Of a stretch of 64,000 nucleotides of DNA, positions 22,472 through 33,346 are shown one piece after another. Source of the stretch: Ciona savignyi (Eukaryota; Chordata; Ascidiacea; Phlebobranchia; Cionidae). The notes under the pieces were generated by a model that was not told the origin of the DNA, searched no databases, and worked only from the letters and a program-made list of their open reading frames with translations. The stretch spans positions 3,849,452 to 3,913,451 of the forward strand of contig CH003412.1 in NCBI GenBank assembly GCA_000149265.1, read 5' to 3'. Position numbers and translations under genes: made by a program. Every line of letters starts with the position of its first letter. Position 1 is the first letter of the stretch.

Positions 22472-23373
22472 CAATACGGAAGAACAACACCTTTAACAAA
22501 CGACGCCCTCTTTGCATTTGGCTTAACAAAAACGGATTGTTGTACGTTTTGACATCACGCACAGTAAACTTTAATCCATGTGTTCTGCGATTGTTACTAA
22601 GTAGGATAAAACACAACGGGTTCGATTTAAAATTTTAAGACTTTTTTGCCTCATTAGCAATTATGACTGAAGTCACATTACTGCAAAACTTATTATAAAA
22701 CAATAAACTGTACTGGTTTATTTTTCTAGATGTACAGTCGATTAAACACCTATGTATTTCGCTTTCTGTGATGAGTTCAGAAAAACAAAGATAACATATA
22801 TTGTCGTAACATTTATATTGTTTATCGTACTCATTTTGTTATGTATTAATATACTACTGTTACTTGGATAAAATATGTATCCCACTTGTTAATCAACTCA
22901 GCATTTAGGCAGGCAACTGATAAACAAAACCGTACACTATTCACTTAAAATAACAATATATTATTTAATACATTCTCCACCCATTGTCCGAATGGAATTG
23001 AGAAAGAATTGTGTAGGTAGATTTTTATACAGGTTTAAAACGCTTTAAGGTAAAATTTATGTTTTACTATTACAAATCGAAGACATTCTCACGGCTTTTA
23101 TCGGTCACGTATCAGTGTTAATTCACATACACAAATGAATTACATAAGGTGCATCATTACTAAAACGTGAATTTTATAAACAAAAGAAATTTATTTTGAC
23201 GTGGATTGAAGTATATTCAGTGGTACCGGTGAGGTAGCTTATAAGCCACTGGATAAATTATAACTGATATCAGATTTCTAATCTAAAAGTCCTTTTAGAG
23301 TGCATATGTATAGTTACACTCATTTAAAATAAAAGTGCAAGTAAACAAATGCAAAATAATTCCCCATTCCAAC

Positions 23374-23446
23374 AATAATACCTGCAGGGATACATAACTA
23401 CATATGAATTATAATACCTGTAGGGATATTTAAACTACTTATGAAT
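23374..23446 (+). repeat. Tandem duplication of about 37 bp
   Basis: Two adjacent copies begin ATAATACCTGCAGGGATA and ATAATACCTGTAGGGATA and both end TATGAATT. Located 3' of scramblase copy 2. Confidence 0.7.
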
Positions 23447-23517
23447 TATTTACACTGTATAAGTTATATAAAATATTAGTAGAACGGCCTTATTTTGTCT
23501 CTGACTTTTTCGAGCGC

Positions 23518-25093
23518 TCAATTTTCATTTTCCTCGAAGAACATCATGTCCTAAATAGGAAAATAAAATCAAAATTTAATTTTTATAAAGGCAGGTCTAT
23601 ACGGGGTTTAAACTTACATTATTACCTAGCTAGAATTACAGATTAATGGTTTTGTAAATGCATAAACAACGGATATGTAGCTATTGTTAGGGTGTTCATA
23701 TTACTATCTCTTTCCTATAAACTTTAAAAAGCAACTTACGATCAGGAAAGTAGCACCAAGAAGAACACCCTTTATTTTCACGTCCAAGTCTTTAGGAACT
23801 GCAAGTCGAGTACATTAATAAATATTTAAAAAGGGGAGTTTGTAAAAACACAAACGTTCGACGCACATGTTGCAGAGAAATTAGTCGCGTTCGTGAATAA
23901 TTCCTTGGTGAGACCAGACCATTGCTTCGTGATGCTACCAACCAGTACAGAATTGGCCTTGATTTCGAAGGGAAAATCGCATGTGCAGCACGGTCCTGGA
24001 CATACACAGCATGGGCCTTCGATATCGAACACCTTATGACCAGTCGCGTCTAAAATCTCGTACATGGGAATCCAGCAAGACTGTCTAAAAATCGAATTTT
24101 CGTTTATTTTTTGTTTTTAAATTATGGTTTCAATGGGCAGGTAGCATATTATTCCCAAAGAAATACACAAGTAATGTGATATTACTTTGTAAAAGAAACA
24201 ATTTTGCAATTGTTCTGAAAAACAAAGAGTGTTATGTTCCATCAAACGTACGATTGTCGTATTGTTCCAAGTAGTGTACCATCTGCAGCTTCAACAGTGA
24301 TGACGTATGCGCAGCAATCAGTGTTGGCGCACCAGCAACAACCAGCACAGCATTTGAACTCTCTGTTAATGCGCATCACTTCCTGTTGTGGTGACAGCAA
24401 GGTGTTTAACAGATAAGTAACTACATAGCCTAAGATAGTAAAAATAAATATGTTTAATGTTAAATAGAAGGACTCGTTTATATATTGCTTATGATATGCA
24501 GGTTAAATATTAGTAATGTTGTATTGCAAGTAAGGTTTTTCAATGTAACGCATGAATAAAATTGTATTTCCTACCTTCCCGGCGTTGTCCACAATGTGCA
24601 TCATAAAACCGCGTTGACTGCCACAGCAGAACCTCATACAGAAATCCGATTCTGAATAATTGAACACGTTAAACATTGTCCCAATTAGGCGTGGCTGTCG
24701 ACTTACCTTCGTATGCGTAGTAGCACTGCTGACCAAGAGCGTTCTTTACCACGAACCGATTTTCCGTTTCAATGTTGGTCATCACTATAAAGCGTTAATG
24801 TTGTTTTATTTGACAGCAGGGTTTTACTGTAGCGAATAGCCATGCTTAAATTTGTTCGTACCTTCAAAAAGTTCAACTTTTTGCTGAATCAGCAACTGAT
24901 CCAGCTGAGAGAGATATTCCAAGCCAGGAGGGCACCCGAGAATGCTTTGTGGCATCTGCATCCATACTGCAGGCTGAGCTTGCCCGGGTAAAGCACCTTG
25001 ACCATATTTGGGAGGCTACAATACAGTAAATAATTAATACGAAAACAGTGACAGACATCATTGCGCCAAGTTTCCTACCTCTTGGATATCCAT
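23518..25093 (-). CDS. Phospholipid scramblase, copy 2
   Basis: Complete, 254 aa, 8 exons: 25079-25093, 24862-25015, 24707-24784, 24575-24651, 24252-24382, 23867-24084, 23740-23798, 23518-23550; 765 nt in frame. Motifs: [106 protein letters not shown], a C-terminal helix starting around residue 232, then [10 protein letters not shown]. The N-terminal region carries a short Gly/Pro/Gln-rich stretch. Exon lengths of 78, 77, 131 and 59 nt are shared with copies 1 and 3. Exon 6 is three codons shorter than in the others. Expected role: membrane-anchored scramblase-family protein; actual lipid scrambling activity cannot be judged from sequence. The Ca-loop-like segment starts with Asn. Confidence 0.95.
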
Positions 25094-27312
25094 AATATTA
25101 TACAACAACCCTATACCAGCTACGAAATGAAGTGGCAATCCTAACGCCTTATATTGTTTGCTTTGCCACAGTAGGCTTACGGATCTAGCTTTATACTGAA
25201 GTTATTCAATTGTCCTCGGTCTGACAAAGCGAACAGAGTCTCGTGTTTCTAAATCTTTCTTTTAGTCTTAGCAACCAACAGTGTTCGTTGAATGATATCT
25301 AATATCTGATGAACTGCCATACACTACAAAAAGCTGTATTTCAACAGATATTCGATATGCTGTTAAATTTATTTATGATAGAATGCCCTTTTGAATCAAT
25401 GTGACTTTTTATGAGCTAAAAAATAAATTAAACCATTGTCACTATGAGAAAATATGGTGTTTACTTGTTAAAACTACTAAACTACCTTATATGCCTTTGA
25501 GCCGAGAGTGACCAAATAGCCTTGGGCGAGTCTTAAACATAATAACTAAAACGTACTTGCGTGTTCATTGTCGTCTTCTGTGTTATTTAAATCTGATATT
25601 TCTTTCTTGGGTAGTGGTAATTGCAATAAAACTTTGGTTGTCAAATTACACTTTTGATTAATAAAAGGACGGTGTAACTATATATCAGCTGGTCTCCTTT
25701 ACGAATCTGCTATTCGTTGGCATAGATCACCTAGCGTTTGGCTTTAACTAGAAGATAAGCTCAAAATAGTGAAGCGCTAAAGCACCTTGGCGAGAGAAAA
25801 ACGTTTTTCACACAAGCGATACAAAACTAAGAATATTTCAATAGCACTGGACCATTACGATACTGTACAAGAACTGCAATTTAATTTTATGATGCTGATA
25901 TATCGTTGATACAGTAATGTTCCCCTTTTTGAGAATCTATTTCACTAATCAACTACAGTGGAACCCCGCTTGGAGACCACCTCGATAACACGACCACCTT
26001 ACTATCAAGACCACTTTAGTGCGGTCCCAAATAATTTACTATTGTAATGCATTGTATTCTGTTTCAATAACGCGACCACCCCGGTTTCCAGACCAGGACC
26101 GCCATATTTTGGTCCAAAACTTTAAATTTAACACCGCTTAAGTGACCACACGTGCTAAATAATTGGGCTTTTCACCACAATAATAAGATTAAATTTCTTT
26201 TATGATCAAAACAATAAGATTAAATGTGCGCTTACACACAAACGAAAAAAAATGTGGCAAACAAAACTGAATATTATAAAAATAAGCGTCAGTGCTAACA
26301 GTTGTTTAAATTAATTCTGCAGTATCTGATAAAAAATAATGTCATTTTGTGGTAATTTAGTAAAAAGGCAGACGTTTTGAGTACACATAACGATAACTTG
26401 CTCCAAATGAAAATTCACTAACACGACCACCCCGCTAACGCGACCGCTTAATTACGGTCCCATAGGTGGTCAGGTAAGCGGGGTTCCACTGTATATTGTT
26501 TTCTAGGTACAACAAAAATACCTAAATGTTATTTTTATACACTTTTTTATCATGAAAATGTTAATTCATAATTATTATCATAAAAATACACCATTTTATA
26601 ACAGTCTTAGACCTTATCCAATAGCAGTTGCTAATATTTGACACCTGCCCAGCTGTTGCATTTTCTTAAAACCGAAATTGGAAGGGACCAACAAATGAAT
26701 ATAATATTTCTGCTGTGTTTACGGAAGCTTCAGCCGCATTAAGCTGAACTAATTAACGACCACTTAAATTCTCCTTTAATTTTGTATCTTTATTGTTCGG
26801 CGTTTAGGCCAATATTCATGTGTTACATTGAAGGCATTACTTACAATACAACATTACTAATACTTTACCTGTATATCGTAAGCAATAAACGAGTCCTCCT
26901 TTTGAGCATTAAACATATTTATTTTTACTATCTTGGGCTATGTAGTTTATATATTTTAATACTTTAGATGAAATATGAGGAAGTATGCCAATATACCATA
27001 CGACCTTAAAAGGACAGCACATAAGAAACGCATATATACTACGTCCGAATCGATTTAATTTTAAGATAAAGGTGCATAGATACGCCGCGTTTTATTTTAA
27101 ATGAATTAATACAATGGCATTGTCGGCATGGCCTCAGTTATTGTTGACGTATATTGGTTTAAAATAATCACAACAGAAATAAAATAGGATTAACTGTTAA
27201 AAACGGAGTACATATATAGTTTTATTAAAAAAACAAACGCATTGGCCGTTTGGTGTATAATGATGCCGGTTAAATGAGGAAATACTGGATTGAATTTCGG
27301 AAGTCAGCACGT
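25094..27312. other. Intergenic region between scramblase copies 2 and 3
   Basis: Apart from the pogo-like MITE no feature is recognised. Open frames here are short and AT-rich with no family resemblance. Confidence 0.5.
25956..26491. mobile_element. pogo/Tigger-like MITE, 536 bp
   Basis: Terminal inverted repeats start CAGTGGAACCCCGCTT (perfect for 16 bp, imperfect further in, around GACCACC) and a TA dinucleotide flanks each end (25954-25955, 26492-26493). The CAGTGGAACC-type terminus and TA target are typical of pogo/Tigger elements. The interior is AT-rich and non-coding. Confidence 0.85.
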
Positions 27313-30300
27313 CTAGTTGTTATTTCTCTCAAAGAACATGATGTCCTGCAACGTAAAATATGGATTTAACGCTCGTTGCAGCTAAAGTATGGGCGGTTCA
27401 CGTCACGCTTCGATTCAAACACATCGAGTGTGGCGTCACACTTAAGTAATTTTGTTTCACGCCACGTGATCAACTCGGTAACTCGAACTATCAAGGGTTA
27501 TAGGAAATACTTACAATAAGGAAAGTTGCACCCAACAAAACGGCTTTCAGTTTGACGTCCAAATCTTTGGGGACTGTAAAAAAAACAAATAAAATATTAT
27601 GTTTACACTAAATTTACTATTTCGATCTATAAAAATGAGTATGAAATACAGACTCAAATTAATTTGGTAAGCGGGGAACACAACTAAGTTAATTTTATGC
27701 TTTAGATATGTTTGAAGTTTTCTGTCAACTTTTATACCTCTAGGTGCAATCACTAACGGTATTAATTTACGATTCAAATAACAGAACTATAAAATTCAGT
27801 TGAATATATATAGCGTAAATTATTATAATTCTACTTATTTATAGAGCTGCTATAACATACAAGTAACTGAGAAATTGGTAGCGTCGGTGAACATTTCTCT
27901 GCCAAGACCGGACCACTGTTTCGTCACACTTCCCACTGTAGTTTCGGCTCCGTCTATTGTCTTGATGTTAAATGGGAAGTCGCATGTGCAGCATGGTCCT
28001 TGGCACACACAGCACGGTCCCTCGATTTTAAATATCGCCTTGTCGTTCTCGTCCAGAATCGTGTAGTTCGGAATCCAGCAGGATTGGCTATTGAAGAAAA
28101 ATACATGAAACAATATTAAATAACATGTTGAAATAACTATTAGCAGAACAGGTGTAACTCCGAGAAAGCAGAAATAATTGCCGTATCTAAGAAACCGATT
28201 TATTCCATTGAAGGCAAACAAACAGGTCCATAGAATACTTATTTTTATCCCAAAGGGTGGGACAAAGGATGCTGTTTAGCTGGTATTGTTTAGATTTCTG
28301 TTTGCTTAGTCGGGTTTACGAAGATATTGCACCATGTTTTGTATGTTAGAGACATATATATAGCTTTTGTTTTAAGCCCATAATCCCTTGATCTACTGGG
28401 TTCAAGCAACGTTTGTTAATTTTTTATAGAATAAGTTTCGAACACAACATGAAGTCACTGTGGGCTCGTCACTCCGTTTGCTATATATCGAATTAGTATA
28501 TGAATCGGTCGCGTTAACCATTCAGCCACACGACCGTTCGGGTTCAAGCAATGTTTTTTTTTTGGGGGGGAGGGTTCAAGCAATGTTTTTTTTTTGGGGG
28601 GGGAGGGTTCAAGCAATGTCACCGAAGTGGCTTTACTAAAGACACAACCTTCCAGCTAGCGGCTGATTTCAATCCCATCACAATTTCACTGGCGGTTTGA
28701 ACACGTGTTGTATAAGATAATGTCGGGGTACTCGCCAAAACTTTAAAAGGGCGTAGAGATGGGCGAACTAAAGGTGGACCTCATGCCAAATACAGGCTAA
28801 GAACTTACGCTTGCTTAATCGTGCCAATGTGGGTTCCAACTGGCGATTCAACTGTGATGTGAAAGGCACAGTGGTTGTTGTTGGCGCACCAGCAACAACC
28901 AGCACAACATTTGAATTCTCTGGTCATGCGAATCACTTCCTGTTCGGTACAAAAATGTCGAAATGAGTTATTAAAAACGCTCGCCGCAATGCAAAATATA
29001 CATGTATTCAGGCGTTGTCGCTCATAGGAGACGAGTATTATAGTTGAAACTTTTAAGCTGCGTCTTGTGGTCGATCTTTTTTTTGCCATGCATGCAATAA
29101 ACAACAATAAAACATTAATACAGTGTTTGGGCACCTCGTTTGGGTGCCAGTTATTCAATAAATCAACAATACTAGTTAATAAATATTTTATTAGAAATAT
29201 TTGATTCTTTAACGTGCCCGGCGCTATACAAAACAACATATGGGTCGCCAATTACCTTTCTCTTTTATATATAGATTTAACTGTTAAAGCACCTTGGGTT
29301 CATTAACGGTTTACGCCAACAAATAACATGTTATAAATATAGTTTAGGGTACGATTCTCAATTTTATTCCGGAGTGTGGGACAACAAAGACATAACTATC
29401 GGAATGTCGTGTCAGCTATTGCAATGTGTATTTTTAATAATATAAAGAACAACAGTCTTTGAATTAACCAAGTAATTCAGCGACTATGATAGCATCCGTT
29501 TAGTATCTTATACGCAATGGCACAGGAGCTTAATTGCGAATTGGCCACGATGGCGATCAGAGCGGACATTTGTCCCTGGTCATGAGTTCCGTGAATTCCA
29601 GATCAAGTGACTGGTGTAATGCTACACAACAGATGTGATTTTATGACATAATGCTATAGGAGAAATAGCTCTGTGTACTTACACGACCAGCATTGTCAAC
29701 GACGTGCATAACAAAACCGCGGTTTGGTCCACAGCATATTCTCATACATAATCCCGATTCTAAAAAAATATATTATTAATATAGAAAGATAATGGCTTAC
29801 CGCCACCTATATACGTTTGATTTAATAATAAATTCAAAAAGCATACCTTCATAAGCATAGTAACATTGTTGACCCAGCGAGTTTTTGATGACGAAGCGAT
29901 TTTTCGTTTCTATACTTGTTAATACTGAAAAATAAACGTGTACAATGGATTTATAAATAACCGATACCAAACTAAAGTGCTGTTACTATAACACTAATCA
30001 GCATTAAAAAATAACGAGCATGCATCAGCAACACTTCAGCCTACCCTCGAACAGTTCAATTTGCTGATGAACAAGGACTTGGTCCAGTTGAGTGAAGTAT
30101 TCCAAGCCAGGAGGACATCCTGGAATGCTTTGTGGCATCTGCATCCATTGCTGCTGCTGCTAAAATAATTATTTATGTAGTTATAATGCAAGATTTATAA
30201 CACTCCATATATCTCACTATTTAGGTTGGACAAAAAAAGCCGCTGGCTATTGTAAACGAGTACAGGGCCTTTTAACATGTGCTGTACACTTTATAATGAC

Positions 30301-30801
30301 GCCACTTACTTTAGTACTTGTTTACGCCAGCAAATTCTACTAATTTAAACCGCCAGTCATTTCATTCATTTTTATGCCGACAATATCATCTCATCCACAC
30401 ATGCATCCTGCCCTAACTGTAGTGTGACTCATTTTAAGTTTCAGTTGCTAGCGAGCGGGTAATGGAGATACAATACACAATGCAGAGCGTGGTATTTCGT
30501 ATACTGTATATAGAGAAGAGTGTGCTTTGTTTATAAAATAGTGAACAAATACAATTTCGGTTTTATAAAAATCCACCAACGCTTATAACCCGCGTATTGT
30601 ACATACCCAAAAAGATTTTATAAAGCAAGTTAAAATACCAGCAATCATTGAAAACATTTTCCAAAACTTTGCACAGTTGCATATAAACAAAGAAACTACA
30701 CGACTGGTTTTGCGCATATAAACAAAGGAACTGGGTCATCTCTAAACCTCGATGACGGCAAAATGTATAGCCACACAGTTTACCTGCTGTTGTTGTGCCA
30801 T
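27313..30801 (-). CDS. Phospholipid scramblase, copy 3
   Basis: Complete, 245 aa, 8 exons: 30784-30801, 30045-30159, 29847-29924, 29683-29759, 28809-28939, 27861-28087, 27515-27573, 27313-27345; 738 nt in frame. It opens MAQQQQ followed by three more Gln and Trp-Met, the shortest N-terminus of the three. Motifs: [112 protein letters not shown], terminal helix, then [10 protein letters not shown]. Unlike copies 1 and 2 it keeps an Asp at the start of the Ca-loop-like segment (FTDATNF). An intron between exons 4 and 5 holds a SINE and a homopolymer-rich duplication. The tandem arrangement and identical phases show local gene duplication. Confidence 0.95.
28418..28543 (-). mobile_element. Ser/Leu-tRNA-like SINE, reverse orientation
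   Basis: The reverse complement contains CGTGTGGCTGAATGGTTAAC, GCGACCGATTCATATAC, GACGAGCCCACAGTGAC and TTCGAAACTT in family order. Located between the 5th and 6th coding exons of scramblase copy 3. Confidence 0.7.
28547..28622 (+). repeat. Duplicated unit with poly-T/poly-G runs
   Basis: The motif GGTTCAAGCAATG occurs three times, and two of the gaps are a run of Ts followed by a run of Gs (about 9-10 T and 7-8 G). The tract is prone to slippage. Confidence 0.75.
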
Positions 30802-32389
30802 TATTAGCATTCGTCGGTTAAAAACTCACAATTTGAAGTTTTCGCTAACCCTGTAGTTTAAAATAGAATTATACGAAACAAACACAGCTGGCAAGAGAGA
30901 CAAAATAGTACCTAAATTGCCCTACAGGTAAACATTTGTAACTTGTAAGCCCAACTGAAGCCTGCATAATTTATCAACATTGGTTACAGACTTTAAAAAA
31001 TGACTATATTCCAATTGTGATGGAATACAAAGCTCACTATTAAATAGATAATTGAATATAATAATGACTATACAAATAAGTATAATTCTATGATGAACAC
31101 TGATCAATTTTAAACCTGTAGTTAATCATCTACATATCGCTGAGACAACAAAAGCTTTCCGCACAGCAAAGCAAATCTAACATTTAAACAAAGTTTGTTT
31201 TGTACCATTCTCTATAAGCAAAGGTTTTTACTTCAATACACCAAATGCGTTTACTACGCACTTTTTATTAGGACAGCGCGGAAGCGCTCTTACGTGGGTA
31301 GGGAGCGCCCCTTGTCTATGACAAAACTAAAACAGTAAAGTTTCGCAGTACTCCAAACTCCACTTATGTTATGCTGGCGCAATAAGTAAGCCCGTGTTTA
31401 TTTTACTTTGTCCATCCACGCAAGAACTGCTTGAGACCACATATCACATCACACCAAACCAGCAAACATTTGTTAGTTGGTCATATAGGCATATTCAAGC
31501 CAAACAATAACGCGCATTGTCCTACCAACTTGTTATTTGTCCGAGAGAGAATTTCATTTAAAAATCAAGCCCTAAACGCTATAAACAAAAATGTGCTGAT
31601 TTCGTTTCAATTTTATTTACCAAACAAGACCTTTATATTACGCATGTTCTGACAGCTTGTAGAAAAAGTACAGTGCCATTTAATCAAACAATAATACTAC
31701 AATTTTCAATGATGGTCGATTTGTTAACGTTTTTTTTTATATATAGAAATATTCGAACGAAACGCGGCTGAAATTCGGTGCCAACGGATGCTCCTGCGTG
31801 CAGTTGTCGGTAAAATATTGCAATAGACATTAAACCTTGAACCTGGCGGCCGTACAACTTTATACTTATATAATGTATTAATGGCACACCAACACAATGT
31901 GCCTACCTTGCTGTGTGGCCGATGTTGTAACAACTAAGCTGGTGCGTTAATCTGCACCTTGTTTACACATTACTTCACTCCATATCCTCTATCGCCTACT
32001 AGCGGGTGTATAAAAATAAACACTATTGCCACAATTAATGAATGTCTACTGGACAAATATTAGAAATGAGCAAGGAACGTAACGGATTTTTTTGCATTTA
32101 ATTGTAAATTCAATAAAAAATGATTAGATATTTTAACACTTTATCTGTGGTTTGGTATTTAAGCTGCATTTTCTGAAAAACCCGTCTATCCCTAAAGCAA
32201 AAATAAAAAAGAGGAAAATCTGTCATGTAAATAGGCCCGGTGGACAGAATTAAGGTTATTTATTATCTATTTCTTTTTTGGCAGACCAACTTTTATATCA
32301 TAGACTTTAACTGTTATAAAATAAGTTTAAAACATCGCCCAATTTCGGTATGTTTGTAGAATAAAATCGACTTTTGTAATCGAACTTAC
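30802..32389. other. Intergenic region upstream of scramblase copy 3
   Basis: No gene was recognised. Overlapping minus-strand frames around 31684-31933 show neither clear splice boundaries nor family similarity. Confidence 0.4.
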
Positions 32390-32745
32390 TTGTTTAAGTT
32401 AAAATTAAATATATTCTCCTTTATTATTAAAAAGTCGACCATTCCTTCGTGGCCGTGCTGGTCGTGTTGTCTTAAGATATCTTCTATCTTAAATATATGT
32501 TTACAGTGCGAAAAAAAGTCTTTGATGGAACGGTCTCGGTACAGCTTGTATACACACAAGTCCGCATTACTGTTAAGTAAAAACTTGATTACAAATACGT
32601 CCCAATGCTTGTGCCACAATGCTGTAGCTTTCGATTTGCCGCAAATGAGATAGCCTAGGCACACAAGGGGTAGATATAACCGCTGCAGAATGTTTTTCGC
32701 TATTAATCTGTCTGTCGAATCTTGCCTTCTTCTAACCAGAGTGGC
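32390..32745 (-). CDS. Orphan exon-like open frame, product unknown
   Basis: A minus-strand open frame of 118 codons is bounded by an acceptor-like GTTTTGTAG just before 32745 (the TAG is also the upstream in-frame stop) and a consensus donor GTAAGT after 32390; if unspliced, a stop follows at once. It contains LYLPLVCLGYLICGKSK, LWHKHWDVFVIKFLLNSN and RQHDQHGHEGMVDFLI. I recognise no family. The residue mix looks protein-like and both splice sites agree with the frame, but no neighbouring exons were found. It could be one exon of a minus-strand gene divergent from the VWA gene, or a remnant. Confidence 0.4.
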
Positions 32746-33346
32746 CTACAAAACACCTTGCCGCCCGCTCGTTTCCACAAAGCGTAATTTTTTAGAGAAA
32801 CAGTTTGTAGTGCAGTTTAAAACTATTTCATCAGCGTCGGTCTTGATAGCTTAAAGTTTGATCAAGCTAAATATCAGTTTTTCACAAGTTCTTATTTATC
32901 AGCCAATGTTGCGGACGTCGGCATTGTGTGTACATATAGCTCGCGTTTTTGACCAAACCAAATAAGGCAGAGGCTGCTAAACCTACATTCATGCTTATCT
33001 GTATGAAGCATAGTGTACACGGTTCGTTGCTAAATCTTTTCGGTATACTTACTTAGTACTTCTTGACTTACATAGAGCACTTCTTGACTGCAGCAGGTTT
33101 AAAGATTACGCTGCATTAGATTTTGCAGTGTGCTGGCTTTGTTGTCTTATAAATGACTTTCCAACTGTTAACTGGACCAGGCTCAGATAGGCGTACACAT
33201 GAAAAGCTGAAATTACTATCGAGCAGTGTTTGCAATTTTGTATATGTTTTAACTTTTTAGCTAGTAACTAATATTATTACATTTTGATTGGCTATTTACC
33301 GTGTTTTGCATACGCAATCTCTATACACAGGCTCCGCGTTATAACA
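32746..33346. other. Region upstream of VWA gene
   Basis: About 600 bp before the VWA-gene start codon. No exon, TATA box or repeat is clear. Confidence 0.4.

Larger units (their letters stand above)
20490..23517. other. Intergenic region between scramblase copies 1 and 2
   Basis: About 3 kb with no recognised gene. It holds two Ser/Leu-tRNA-like SINE copies (22135-22360), a possible Tc1-like transposase remnant right after them (22372-22471) and a small tandem duplication (23374-23446). Confidence 0.5.

Noticed and set aside
28805-29251. 148 aa minus-strand frame
   Set aside because: Only its C-terminal part is the scramblase exon 28809-28939; the rest is intron read through past the acceptor.
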